Source of the DNA: JACDAV01 sp964626755
GTDB taxonomy: Bacteria; Chloroflexota; Limnocylindria; Limnocylindrales; CSP1-4
Assembly: GCA_964626755.1 (NCBI GenBank)
Contig: CAZVGO010000028.1
Location: forward strand, 124,001 to 188,000
Direction of reading: 5' to 3'
Length of the DNA stretch: 64,000 nt
Shown: piece by piece, positions 26,243-34,969 of the stretch
How the letters are laid out: every line of letters begins with the position of its first letter
Numbering within the stretch: position 1 is the first letter of the stretch
The notes under the pieces: model-generated
Told to the model about the DNA's origin: nothing
The model's input: only the letters and a program-made list of their open reading frames with translations
Database searches by the model: none
Made by a program: the position numbers and the translations under genes

Positions 26243-27835
26243 CTAGTCCCGGCCGCGGCGGAGCGCTCGACCCGGTCGCGCGCCCGTGTGCTTCTCCCCG
26301 TCGACGACGAGCTCGCCGTTCACGATCACCAGGTCGATCCCCGACGGATACTGCGGCGGCTCCTCGTAGGTCGCGTTGCTCCGGACAGTGGCAGGATCGA
26401 AGACCACCAGGTCCGCCGCCGCACCGTCGCGGATCGTGCCGCGGTCCGTGAGCCCCAGCCTCGCCGCCGGACCGCCGGTCATCTTCCAGATCGCGTCCTC
26501 GAGCCCGAGGATCGCCTCGTCGCGGACGAACTGGCCGAGGATCCGCGGGTAGCTGCCGTAGGTCCGCGGGCTCGGCTTCGCCCCGATGAACGTGGAGTCG
26601 GTCCCGACCAGCCCGACCGAATGGCGCAGGAATCGGCGGATCCCGTCGGTGTGCGGGCCGGGCGTGACCTCGTTCGGGCGGAGGTTCTCCGAGAGGAGCA
26701 GGTCGCACAGGCCGTCGACTAGCTCGGCCCGGCGGTCGTCGACGAGATCGCCCAGCGTCCGGCCCTCCCACTGCACGTTCTCCGGGCGGGCGAGATAGCC
26801 GAGCCGCACGTCGCGCAGTCCGCCCTTCCCGGCAAAGAGGACGCCCCGCTCCTCGAGCTCACGACGGATCCGATCGCGGACGGTCCGGTCGGCCAGCCGC
26901 TCCTTCGTCTTCGCGGGGCCACCTGCCTGGACCCAGGTCGGGATGAGGATCAGCAGCCGGGTGCTCGCCCACTCGTACGGATAGGCGTCGAACGTGACGT
27001 CGAGGCCCTCGGCTCGGGCGTCGTCGACGAGCGTGAGCATGTGCTCCGGGGTGCCGGGGAACGTTTGCCGGTGATAGAAGTGGGTGATGTGCGAGGGCGC
27101 CTCCCCTCGCCGGCCGATGTCGATCGCCTCGCGGAACGGGTCGAGAAAGCGGTCGCCGAGCGGATAGCGGACGTGGGTGTGGTAGAAGCCGCCGTGCCTG
27201 CCTGCCTCCCGCGCCAGCTCGGCGAGCTCCTCGGTCGTCGCGTAGCTCCCCGGTGGGTAGTCGAGCCCGCTCGACACGCCGTACGCCCCGGCCTCCATGC
27301 TCTCGCGGAGCATCGCCTGCTGGTTGGCGACGGCGCGCCGCTCGGCCGGGACGTCGTCCCAGCCGAGGGCGGCGATTCGGAGCGCCGAGTTGCCGACGAG
27401 ATAGGCGAGATTCACCGATGCGCCGTCGAGCCGGTCGAGGTAGGACGCGACGGTGTCCCAGTCGTAGGCGATGTCCGGGATTCCGTCGAGGCCGGAGTTC
27501 AGCTCGACGAACGCCTCCAGGTCCGCGCGCTTCGCGAACGGCGCGTAGCTGTTGCCGTCGACGCCGATGAGCTCGGTGGTGACGCCCTGGCGGACCTTCG
27601 GCTCGTGGAGCGGATCGGCCAGGATCATCAGACCGCTGTGACTGTGCAGGTCGATGAACCCGGGTGCCACGATCCTGGTGGTGGCATCGATGACTCGCGC
27701 GGCGCGCGGCGGCTCGGCGCCTGCATCGATGAGGCGCAGCCGATCGCCCTCGACCACGACCGTCCCCGGCCGCCCGGGCGCGCCCGTGCCGTCGACGATC
27801 GTGCCCCCGGCGATGACGAGTTCCGCGGCCGTCAC
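26243..27835 (-). CDS. N-acyl-D-amino-acid deacylase family amidohydrolase
   Basis: This is a 530-residue zinc amidohydrolase of the D-aminoacylase family. The GTG at 27835 gives TAAELVIAGGTIVDGTG, the normal opening. HxH is in GFIDLHSHSG (about residue 67). SSGLDYPPGSYATTEEL, HTHVRYPLGDRF and VGTDSTFIGAKPSPRTYG are family signatures. The C-terminal amidohydrolase barrel closes with LGLTDRGTIRDGAAADLVVFDP. The substrate may be an N-acyl-D-amino acid or a related amide. Directly upstream of its start lies repeat cluster B, and the next gene diverges. Confidence 0.88.
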   Translation of the reverse strand: MTAAELVIAGGTIVDGTGAPGRPGTVVVEGDRLRLIDAGAEPPRAARVIDATTRIVAPGFIDLHSHSGLMILADPLHEPKVRQGVTTELIGVDGNSYAPFAKRADLEAFVELNSGLDGIPDIAYDWDTVASYLDRLDGASVNLAYLVGNSALRIAALGWDDVPAERRAVANQQAMLRESMEAGAYGVSSGLDYPPGSYATTEELAELAREAGRHGGFYHTHVRYPLGDRFLDPFREAIDIGRRGEAPSHITHFYHRQTFPGTPEHMLTLVDDARAEGLDVTFDAYPYEWASTRLLILIPTWVQAGGPAKTKERLADRTVRDRIRRELEERGVLFAGKGGLRDVRLGYLARPENVQWEGRTLGDLVDDRRAELVDGLCDLLLSENLRPNEVTPGPHTDGIRRFLRHSVGLVGTDSTFIGAKPSPRTYGSYPRILGQFVRDEAILGLEDAIWKMTGGPAARLGLTDRGTIRDGAAADLVVFDPATVRSNATYEEPPQYPSGIDLVIVNGELVVDGEKHTGARPGRALRRGRD

Positions 27836-27849
27836 GCTTGGCCCCGGCC

Positions 27850-27977
27850 TTGCGCCAGACGGGGCATGCGTCGACTGGGGGTCCAGTTCGGGCCCGAATC
27901 TTGCGCCAGATGCACCGAACGTCGGCTGAGCGGGCCGGCGGCAGGACCCCGATCGACATACGCCGCGTTTGATGCAA
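27850..27977. repeat. Intergenic cluster B of short repeats
   Basis: The spacer between the D-aminoacylase and the divergent XRE regulator holds three copies of a TTGC-headed unit of about 25 bases. Two are direct (27850, starting TTGCGCCAGACG; 27901, starting TTGCGCCAGATGCACC). One is inverted (27953-27977, reading TTGCATCAAACGCGG on the minus strand). The 36 bases from 27901 match cluster C at 40002 at about 27 positions, including the shared CGTCG and GAGCGGGCC. The cluster sits where both promoters must lie. Confidence 0.6.
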
Positions 27978-28026
27978 GCGCGTGCGGTAATCGGCCGCCA
28001 AGGGCTCCGTGAGAGGCTCGCCGGTG

Positions 28027-28674
28027 ATGGCGACCCGCGAAAGCAGCCGAGAGCAGGCACGGCGCGAGGGAGCACGCATGCGATCTCGGCTGGGCGACGA
28101 ACTGCGGCGAGCTCGCCGGGGCGCCGGACTGAGCCTCGACTCCGTTGGGCGAACCTGCCGTCTCTCCGGGTCGCAGGTGTCTCGAATCGAGAAGGGCACT
28201 GTGCGTCAGCCATCGCTCGAGGAGCTCATCTGCATCGCTGATGTGGTCGGCCTCGACCTCGTGATCCGGACCTTTCCTCGTGGCGATCCGATTCGCGATG
28301 CCGGCCAGGCCCGGCTTCTCGAGCGTTTCCGGCATCGTCTCCACAGGGCGCTCTCCTTCCGGAGCGAGGTGCCCCTCCCGATCGCCGGCGACCTTCGCGC
28401 GTGGGATGCACTCGTCGGAGGTCAGGGTTGGCAGGTGCCAGTCGAGGCCGAGACAGTCATCGATGACGGTCAGGCGCTGCAGCGAAAGCTCGCCCTGAAG
28501 CTGCGCGATGGCGGATTCGATCACTTGATCCTGCTGGTCGCGGACACGCCGCGAAACCGCGCCGCTCTCGAGGCGACGTCGCTGCGCGATTCGTATCCGC
28601 TTCCGGGTCGGAGCGTCCTGCAGGCGCTGCGCGAGGGCCGCGATCCGGGTGCCAGTGGAGTGGTCATCCTCTAG
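28027..28674 (+). CDS. XRE-family transcriptional regulator
   Basis: This protein of about 215 residues has an N-terminal Cro/C1-type helix-turn-helix (LGDELRRARRGAGLSLDSVG, recognition helix LSGSQVSRIEKG). A C-terminal domain of about 130 residues has no name I recognise but recurs in HTH proteins of GC-rich bacteria, ending PLPGRSVLQALREG. The start is uncertain: ATG at 28027 or 28078 both keep the HTH intact. It diverges from the D-aminoacylase gene and may control it. Its stop overlaps the guaD stop in a CTAG. Confidence 0.82.
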   Translation: MATRESSREQARREGARMRSRLGDELRRARRGAGLSLDSVGRTCRLSGSQVSRIEKGTVRQPSLEELICIADVVGLDLVIRTFPRGDPIRDAGQARLLERFRHRLHRALSFRSEVPLPIAGDLRAWDALVGGQGWQVPVEAETVIDDGQALQRKLALKLRDGGFDHLILLVADTPRNRAALEATSLRDSYPLPGRSVLQALREGRDPGASGVVIL

Positions 28675-30062
28675 ACCGGTCCCGCCAGGCGGCGGCCTCG
28701 GACGAATGCCGCGCGGACCATCGACGGGTGAGCCCGGAAGATCAGGCGGCTCATGAGGGCGGTCGGGTCGTCGTCGACGGCGCCGCCAGGCAGCGGGAGT
28801 GTCAGCGTCGGGTCGACGAGCAGGAGGTCAGCGTCCTTGCCCGCCTCGAGCGATCCGATGTCCGACTCGAGGCCCAGCGCCTCGGCCCCGCCGAGCGTGC
28901 CCATCCGGAGCCAGTCGAGGGGCCCCAGGGTCGGCCATGGATCGGCCCGCACGACACGCAGGGCATTCTGCGTGTAGGCCCCCACGCGCATCGCGGTGAA
29001 GATCGACAGGTCCGGCCCGGCCGCGACGTCCGAACCCAGGCCTACCACGAGACCCGCATCGAGATAGCGGGCGAGGGGCATCACGCCCGACGCGAGGAAC
29101 AGGTTCGACCCCGGGCAATGCGCAACGCGCGTGCGGCTCTCGACGAGGCGCGCGAGCTCCCGATCCGAGAGGTGGATCGCGTGGGCCAACACAGTTCGCT
29201 CCCCGAGGCCGCCGGCCCGGTCGTAGACGTCGACGTAGTCGGTGGCGTCGGGGAAGAGCCGGCGAACCTCATCGATCTCGCCGCGGTCCTCCGACACGTG
29301 GGTCTGCCAGTAGGCGCCCGATGCGCGCGCCGCGGCCGCGGATTCGCGGAGCATCTCCGCCGTGCACGAGACCGCGAACCGCGGCGTGTACGCGTAGCGC
29401 AACCGGCCGCCATCGGCCATGTGCCAGCGCGCGCACAGCTCGTTCGATTCGCGCAGGGAGCGGGCGAGGATCGTCGTCGGGTCGATCGTCTCGTCGTACG
29501 TGGCCCGGTCCATCATCACCTTGCCGATGATCGCCCGGATCCCGTGTGCCTCGGCCGCCCGGAACGCTGCGTCGAGCGAGGCCGCGAACACCGCCCCGTA
29601 CATCAGCGCCGTGGTCGTGCCCGCGGCGGCGAACGCCTGGAAGGCGAGCGGCGCGAGCCGCTCCGCGACCGCCGGGTCGTCCCACTGTCGCTCGAGTGGG
29701 AAGACGTATCGGTCGAGCCAGGTCAGCAGGTCGAGCCCCGCGCCCACCCCCGCGTTCGGAAGCTGCGGAAGATGGACATGGAGATCGACGAGGCCCGGCA
29801 TCGCGACGAGCGGACGCATGTCGATCGCACGCGCGGCGGCGTCGCCCCGAACGGACACCCCACCGGCAAACACGATCCGCCCGGCCGCGTCGACCTCGAT
29901 GAGCCCGTCGGGCTCGTGGAGTGTGCCGCCGGACGCCAGTGGCGACAGGAGTCGGGCGCGGACCACGAACGGCGGCCGCACGGGAAACGCGTCGGGAATC
30001 CCGTCAGCTGAATGGGGATCGCCGGGGGCCCGGCTCGGAGTCACGAGTCGGGATGCTAGCAC
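28671..30062 (-). CDS. guaD: Guanine deaminase-like amidohydrolase
   Basis: This 463-residue zinc amidohydrolase converts guanine to xanthine if the assignment is right. Family features are the MPGLVDLHVHLPQLPNAG metal motif followed by the proline-glutamine pair typical of guanine deaminase, the WQTHVSEDRGEI strand, and RVAHCPGSNLFLASG. These distinguish it from cytosine deaminase and chlorohydrolases, though atrazine-type relatives remain possible. The first 30 residues are atypical, so the true start may be an internal codon. It feeds the xanthine dehydrogenase encoded 3.5 kb away. Confidence 0.85.
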   Translation of the reverse strand: MLASRLVTPSRAPGDPHSADGIPDAFPVRPPFVVRARLLSPLASGGTLHEPDGLIEVDAAGRIVFAGGVSVRGDAAARAIDMRPLVAMPGLVDLHVHLPQLPNAGVGAGLDLLTWLDRYVFPLERQWDDPAVAERLAPLAFQAFAAAGTTTALMYGAVFAASLDAAFRAAEAHGIRAIIGKVMMDRATYDETIDPTTILARSLRESNELCARWHMADGGRLRYAYTPRFAVSCTAEMLRESAAAARASGAYWQTHVSEDRGEIDEVRRLFPDATDYVDVYDRAGGLGERTVLAHAIHLSDRELARLVESRTRVAHCPGSNLFLASGVMPLARYLDAGLVVGLGSDVAAGPDLSIFTAMRVGAYTQNALRVVRADPWPTLGPLDWLRMGTLGGAEALGLESDIGSLEAGKDADLLLVDPTLTLPLPGGAVDDDPTALMSRLIFRAHPSMVRAAFVRGRRLAGPV

Positions 30063-30074
30063 CGCGTCGCGACG

Positions 30075-30467
30075 TCAGGGGCAGGCAAACCCCGATGGGG
30101 CGAATGCGCTCGATTCAATCGCCCCGCAAATCGCGTCGACTTGCGCGCGGACTGCGGCGAGCGAGGTTTCGAGGCGGTCGAGCTGCCGGGAGATCTGGTC
30201 CGGACTGCCCGGGACCGGGCTGCCCTGGTTCGGCCCGCGCTGTTCCAGGACTGCCCTGACGAGCGACTGGGTGTCGACGACGCTCTGCTGGAGCGTCGTG
30301 ACGTCGACCCGCAGGTCCTGAAGCTCGGCCATGAGCGCGGCCGTGTCGTCGACCGGCGTAACGGGCTGAACCGGCTCAGGCAGAGGCCGCACGGCGATGA
30401 CGAGGACAACGATCAGCGTGATCCCGCTGAGCACGAGAGCGAGCTGGGCGATGCGGTTTGCGTTCAC
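30075..30467 (-). CDS. Small single-pass membrane protein with coiled coil
   Basis: This 130-residue protein has a GTG start at 30467. It has one transmembrane helix near the N-terminus (about residues 8-27, LALVLSGITLIVVLVIAV). A predicted coiled coil follows (ELQDLRVDVTTLQQSVVDTQ and ISRQLDRLETSLAAVRAQV). Two cysteines lie near the C-terminus. It follows a 67-residue gene by 26 bases. I do not recognise the family. Confidence 0.65.
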   Translation of the reverse strand: MNANRIAQLALVLSGITLIVVLVIAVRPLPEPVQPVTPVDDTAALMAELQDLRVDVTTLQQSVVDTQSLVRAVLEQRGPNQGSPVPGSPDQISRQLDRLETSLAAVRAQVDAICGAIESSAFAPSGFACP

Positions 30468-30493
30468 GGCACCCCTGGCCCAGGCGCGAGGAG

Positions 30494-30697
30494 CTACCGC
30501 TTCTTGGTGCGGAACTCCTGCAGGTGGGCAGTCCACGGCGAGGCGCCGCGATCGCCGGGCGCACAGCTCCCGTGCCAGCCACAGACGCACGTGATCGTCT
30601 GCTCGCGATGGACGTACGTGTCGATGACGTGCTTGAGGGGCAGATCTTCGACCGGGACGGCGGCGCGAAGGGGATGGGCGGGCGATCGACCGTTCAC
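30494..30697 (-). CDS. Small conserved-looking protein with CxCxWHxxC motif
   Basis: This is a 67-residue protein. GTG at 30697 is chosen because AGGAG lies 7 bases upstream. The middle carries TITCVCGWHGSCAPG, a possible metal site. The ends are basic. It forms a two-gene unit with the membrane protein downstream. Function unknown. Confidence 0.55.
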   Translation of the reverse strand: MNGRSPAHPLRAAVPVEDLPLKHVIDTYVHREQTITCVCGWHGSCAPGDRGASPWTAHLQEFRTKKR

Positions 30698-30739
30698 GGG
30701 CTCTCCTGGGCACCCGCACGGGACCGGCGGGGACTGCTG

Positions 30740-30745
30740 ATTGTA
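30740..30745 (-). promoter_or_regulatory. Candidate -10 element for the small two-gene unit
   Basis: On the minus strand TACAAT stands about 40 bases upstream of the GTG at 30697, in an AT-richer patch that is rare in this window. A matching -35 is not clear. Confidence 0.3.
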
Positions 30746-30925
30746 ACCGATCCTTAACATTCGCGCCGGGCCAATCGAGGCCCGGGTACTACCTGTCCGG
30801 GCCCAGATGATAGCCCAGCCGCCCGGGCAATCGGGTCAACTCCCGAACGAATCGGCCCGGCCGGCGGCCGGACTCCTCGGCCAGCTCACGCCGGACTATT
30901 GCCTCACGGATCACGTCGCCTGCCC

Positions 30926-31921
30926 TCAGTCGACGGGGAGGAAGCGCGGCTCGACGAGCTCGTCGACCGTGACCGGCTTCGCGACAAGTCCGAGCTCGTT
31001 GAGGAAGGCGATCGATTCGATCCAGCCGGCACGGTCGATCGCGCCGAGCCCTTCCGCTCGGGTCAGGTCGTTCTGCCACATCTCGATCGTCGCTTCCAGG
31101 ATCGCCTTCTGCGTGGCCCGATCCTGACCGAGCTCCGGGACCGCCGCGATCGCGGCGTCGAGGCCCGTGTCAGGATCGGCCGCGATCTCGCGCATCGCGC
31201 GAAGAGTCTGGTCGACGAACGCGCCGATCGCCTCCCGCTTCGACGCGATCGTCGATGTCCCCGCGATGAGGCCCGGACCGGGCAGCGCAATGATGTCGTC
31301 GACCCGCAGGATGTTGACCTCGACGCCGCTCAGCTGGAGCTGGACCGGCTCATTGTTCGCGAACCCGGTCGCGGCTTCCACGGCCCCCTGGGCCACGGCC
31401 GCGCCCTGCCCGAAGTCCGGATACTCCGCGATCTGGAGGTCCGCCGGCGTCAGGCCGGCCGAGCGGAGGAGCGCCTGGAGCATGATCCACGACGACCCGA
31501 ACCGACCCGGGATCCCGAGCTTTCGGCCCTCGAGGTCCGGCGCGTCCCTGATCCCGCTCGCCGCCTTCGCGAACACGATCGACGGGTACTGCGCGTAGAC
31601 CGTCGCGAGGTAGCGGATCGGGATGCCCTGGCTGACCGCCGGGATGACGCTGGTGCCGTCGGCCAGGCCGATGTCGATCGCACCCTGGCCCACGAGCGTC
31701 ACGAGATCGGGGTCGATGCGGTTCTGGAATGTGACGTCGAGGCCCGCACCGCGGTAGTAGCCCGCCCGATCCGCGAGATAGAAGGGCGCGAACTGGACGC
31801 TGGGAATGAACCCGAGGCCCACGCTGAGCGTTGGGTTCGTCCTGCCGTTCTGGGCGCATCCAACGACGGCCAGGACGATGGCAAGCACGGCCACGACGGG
31901 TCGGACGAGGCGAAGGCTCAC
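30926..31921 (-). CDS. ABC transporter substrate-binding lipoprotein, NMT1/THI5 type (RibY/ThiY-like)
   Basis: This is a 331-residue exported lipoprotein with the lipobox VVGC at about residue 22. The mature part is an NMT1/SsuA-like fold: LGFIPSVQFAPFYLADRAGY, then GIPIRYLATVYAQYPSIVF, KLGIPGRFGSSWIML and FANNEPVQLQLSG. This set is close to riboflavin-binding RibY of Chloroflexi and to hydroxymethylpyrimidine-binding ThiY. Taurine or nitrate binders are less similar. It is the last gene of the five-gene operon led by the SorC regulator, after its permease. No RFN or TPP riboswitch was recognised, so the substrate remains open. Confidence 0.85.
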   Translation of the reverse strand: MSLRLVRPVVAVLAIVLAVVGCAQNGRTNPTLSVGLGFIPSVQFAPFYLADRAGYYRGAGLDVTFQNRIDPDLVTLVGQGAIDIGLADGTSVIPAVSQGIPIRYLATVYAQYPSIVFAKAASGIRDAPDLEGRKLGIPGRFGSSWIMLQALLRSAGLTPADLQIAEYPDFGQGAAVAQGAVEAATGFANNEPVQLQLSGVEVNILRVDDIIALPGPGLIAGTSTIASKREAIGAFVDQTLRAMREIAADPDTGLDAAIAAVPELGQDRATQKAILEATIEMWQNDLTRAEGLGAIDRAGWIESIAFLNELGLVAKPVTVDELVEPRFLPVD

Positions 31922-31944
31922 GGGGCTCGGTTCCTCCGGTGACA

Positions 31945-32694
31945 CTAGCGAGCGCCGACGAGGCGGCGCTCGACGAGAACGACGAGGACGTACAGGGCGA
32001 CGCCGAGCATGGCAATCGTGACGAGCGTCGCGAACATCAGGGGCGTGTCGAACAGGCTGCCACGGGCGAGGATCACGAGCCAGCCGAGCCCGCGCTCGGC
32101 GCCGGCCCACTCGGCCACGATCGCGCCGACGACGGCGAGCGTCACGCCGACCCGCATCCCCCCGAGGATCGAGGGCAGGGCGGCGGGGATCTCGAGCGTC
32201 ACGAAGATCTGGCGGGGCGTCGCCCGGAGGCTCCTCCCGAGCTCGAGCAGCCCGGCGTCGACCGACCGGATCCCGACCATCGTCGCGACGGCGACCGGGA
32301 AGAACACGATGAGCGCGCAGATGACGATCTTGCCCGTCAGGCCGTCGGGAAACCACAGGGCGATGAGCGGCGCGAGCGCGAGGATCGGCGTCGCCTGGGC
32401 GGCGACGAGGTACGGCGAGAGGACCCGCTCGGCCAGGCGCGACCGGGCGAGCAGGTAGCCGACCGCCACCGCGAATCCAGCCCCGACCGCGAAGCCGACG
32501 ACGACCTCCCGGAGGGTCGCGACCGCATGCGCCGTCATGATCCCGTCGGCCCACGCCTCGACGAAGCGCTCGGCGACGGCCTCGGGTGGCGGCAGGATGA
32601 ACGATGGGAAGCCGCTCACGATCGTCACGAGCTTCCACGCGCCGACGAAGACGACGAGCCCGAGACCGACCGGGAGCGCGTTCCGGATGTTCAC
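31945..32694 (-). CDS. ABC transporter permease, SsuC/TauC/ThiX type
   Basis: This is a 249-residue inner-membrane permease of six predicted helices. The EAA-type loop reads LGRSLRATPRQIFVTLEIPA, followed by LPSILGGMRVGVTLA, as in the aliphatic sulphonate/HMP/riboflavin group. The GTG start overlaps the ATPase stop (GTGA), and the binding lipoprotein follows after 23 bases. Confidence 0.92.
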   Translation of the reverse strand: MNIRNALPVGLGLVVFVGAWKLVTIVSGFPSFILPPPEAVAERFVEAWADGIMTAHAVATLREVVVGFAVGAGFAVAVGYLLARSRLAERVLSPYLVAAQATPILALAPLIALWFPDGLTGKIVICALIVFFPVAVATMVGIRSVDAGLLELGRSLRATPRQIFVTLEIPAALPSILGGMRVGVTLAVVGAIVAEWAGAERGLGWLVILARGSLFDTPLMFATLVTIAMLGVALYVLVVLVERRLVGAR

Positions 32695-33506
32695 TGGTCG
32701 GCGCCCTGGCCGAGGTGGCCGCGAATCCGGCGGGCCGTCGCGGAGACGGCGGCATCGTCGAGCGTGTCGAGCGAGCGCGGGCGCGGGATCGGGACCCGGA
32801 TGTCGGCGATGACGCGTCCGGGCCGCGGCGAAAGGACCACGACGCGGTCGGCGAGGAAGACCGCCTCGGGGATGCTGTGGGTGACGACGAGAATCGTCGT
32901 CCCGGTCCGGGACCACAGCTTGAGCAGCTCGACGTTGAACCGCTCGCGGGTCAGGGCGTCGAGCGCGCTGAACGGCTCGTCGAGGAGGAGGACCGACGGC
33001 TCGAGCGCGAGCGCGCGGGCGATCGCCGCGCGCTGGCGCATCCCGCCGGAGAGCTCGCGCGGCCGGAGCGCGGCGGCACCCTCGAGGCCGACCAGGTCGA
33101 GTAGCTGCATGGCGCGTTCCGCGCGACGGTCCGCGGACCAGCCGGCGATCTCGAGCGGGTAGGCGACATTCGCGGCGACCGACCGCCACGGCAGGAGGCG
33201 CGGCTCCTGGAACACGAGCCCGATGCCCGGGTCGGGCTCGGTCACCGGGCGGCCGTCGAGCGTCACGCTCCCGCGGTCCGGCCGCAACAGCCCGGCGACG
33301 ACGCGAAGGAGCGTGCTCTTGCCGGAGCCGTTCGGGCCGATGAGCGCGACGACCTCGCCGGGCGCGAGGTCGAGGTCGATCCCCTCGAGCGCGGTGAGCC
33401 GGCCACCCTCCGGCCGGGCAAACGACACGGTGACCGAGTCGACCGCGACGTGGCCGCCGCGGAGTTCGCGGCGCAACGGAGCTGGTGCGCTCATCGCGAC
33501 CGTCAT
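32691..33506 (-). CDS. ABC transporter ATP-binding protein, SsuB/TauB/ThiZ type
   Basis: This 271-residue ATPase energises the adjacent permease. Walker A GPNGSGKST, Q-loop VFQEPRLLPW, signature LSGGMRQR, Walker B VLLLDEPFSALD and the H-loop VTHS are all intact. The ATG at 33506 overlaps the kinase stop (ATGA); a second ATG at 33494 is also possible. Confidence 0.94.
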   Translation of the reverse strand: MTVAMSAPAPLRRELRGGHVAVDSVTVSFARPEGGRLTALEGIDLDLAPGEVVALIGPNGSGKSTLLRVVAGLLRPDRGSVTLDGRPVTEPDPGIGLVFQEPRLLPWRSVAANVAYPLEIAGWSADRRAERAMQLLDLVGLEGAAALRPRELSGGMRQRAAIARALALEPSVLLLDEPFSALDALTRERFNVELLKLWSRTGTTILVVTHSIPEAVFLADRVVVLSPRPGRVIADIRVPIPRPRSLDTLDDAAVSATARRIRGHLGQGADQ

Positions 33507-34969
33507 GGCGTTGGGACCGGATGCGTCGCCAGCCGGTCGGCGAGCGGCTCGAGGATCGGCGCGATCGCCGGGTGGAGGGCGACGTACGCGTCGAACACCG
33601 CGGCGTACGTGTCGCGCAGCTCGGGGCGCGGCTGGAGCCGGAGGTCGATCCGGGTCATCGCCCGGATCGCGCTCGGGAGGTCCGGGTGCGCCCCGATTCC
33701 CACGGCCCCGAGGATCCCCGAGCCGACGACGGCGGTCTCGACCGAATGCGGCACCGCGACCGGGAAGCCCGTGACGTCTGCCTTGATCTGGTTCCATGTC
33801 GCGTCTCGCGCCGGCCCCCCGGACACCCGCATCTCGCCGACCGCGACGCCCGCCGCGACGATCGGTGCGGCGACGTGGCGGATCGCGAGCGCCGCCGCCT
33901 CGAGAATCGCCCTGGCAAGGTGGCCGCGGCCGTGGCCGAGTGTCAGGCCGACAAATGCCCCCCGCGCCCGCGGGTCCCAGATCGGCGACCGCTCGCCGGC
34001 GAGGTACGGGAGGAAGAGCAAGCCGCCTGCGCCCGGTGGGATGCCTGCCGCCTCGGCGAGCAGTCGCTCCGTCGTCACGGCGCCGCCGAGAACGTCGTCG
34101 CGGAACCAGTCGAGAGCGCGGCCGGTGGCCGCCATCGCGCCGCCGACGACGTGGAGCCCGGGCAGAGGGGCGGGCGTGCAGAACGAGCCGGCGGCCTCGA
34201 CAGGCTCGTGCCAGTAGACGCCGAATCCGCCCGATCCACCGCCCGTATCGATCGCGTCGCCCGACGCGACGAGGCCGGCGCCGTGAAAGCTCGCGAACGC
34301 GTCGACGACGCCGGCGACCACCGGCACACCGGCCGGGAGCCCGAGGGCGGCTGCCGCCGGCGCGATGAGCCCGCCGACGACTTCGGCGGGTGCGACCGGG
34401 TGGGCGACCTTCGCGGCCGGAAAGCCGAGCGCGCCGACCTCCGGGTCCGCGGGCAATCGCTGGCCCGGGACGAGCGTCGTTGCCGCGTGACCGGTCAGGC
34501 GCAGCGTGACGAACTCCCAGCTGTTGAGGTACCAGCGGGTCGCCGCGGCGACTGCGGGCTCGTGGCGCTCCACCCACAGCGCCGCCGGCAGCACGCCGAG
34601 CGCCCAGCCCCGGAGGCCGGTCGCGGCCGTGAGCTCGGCGAGCTCGGTGGTCGCGCGGGCATCGAGCCAGGTGATCGCGGGCCGCGTCGGGCGACCGTCG
34701 GCGTCGACCGCTGTGAGGGTGGGGCCGTGGCCGTCGACGGCGATCGCCACGATCTCGCCGGCCCGCCCCTGGACGAGCTCGCGTGCGACCTCGACGATGG
34801 CGCCCCACCACGCTTCGGGGTCCTGCTCGGCCCGACCGAGCTCTGCGGCGCCGAGCGGATACGTGGATCGGGCCGATGCGAGGATCGTTCCGTCGAGCGC
34901 GACGAGGCCGGCTTTCGTCGAGGTGGACCCCACGTCGATCGCGAGAGTGGCCGGCGGCCGGGTGCTCAC
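33503..34969 (-). CDS. FGGY-family carbohydrate kinase
   Basis: This is a 488-residue sugar or polyol kinase. The N-terminal ATPase domain opens with LAIDVGSTSTKAGLVALDG, the FGGY phosphate-1 motif. VDAFASFHGAGLVASGD and the late MRVSGGPARDATWNQIKAD give the second domain and the adenosine motif. The catalytic aspartate is expected in the second-domain DAFAS segment (position of the D in GDA/VDA). The GTG start overlaps the SorC regulator stop. A kinase linked to a SorC regulator usually acts on the sugar that is the inducer. Its coupling to an NMT1-type importer is unusual. Confidence 0.9.
   Translation of the reverse strand: MSTRPPATLAIDVGSTSTKAGLVALDGTILASARSTYPLGAAELGRAEQDPEAWWGAIVEVARELVQGRAGEIVAIAVDGHGPTLTAVDADGRPTRPAITWLDARATTELAELTAATGLRGWALGVLPAALWVERHEPAVAAATRWYLNSWEFVTLRLTGHAATTLVPGQRLPADPEVGALGFPAAKVAHPVAPAEVVGGLIAPAAAALGLPAGVPVVAGVVDAFASFHGAGLVASGDAIDTGGGSGGFGVYWHEPVEAAGSFCTPAPLPGLHVVGGAMAATGRALDWFRDDVLGGAVTTERLLAEAAGIPPGAGGLLFLPYLAGERSPIWDPRARGAFVGLTLGHGRGHLARAILEAAALAIRHVAAPIVAAGVAVGEMRVSGGPARDATWNQIKADVTGFPVAVPHSVETAVVGSGILGAVGIGAHPDLPSAIRAMTRIDLRLQPRPELRDTYAAVFDAYVALHPAIAPILEPLADRLATHPVPTP

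Noticed and set aside
30789..31079. Minus-strand frame with RRELAEESG-like text near the lipoprotein gene
   Set aside because: It overlaps the binding-protein gene in another frame for half its length. The rest has no start signal or continuous similarity to a Nudix or other domain.
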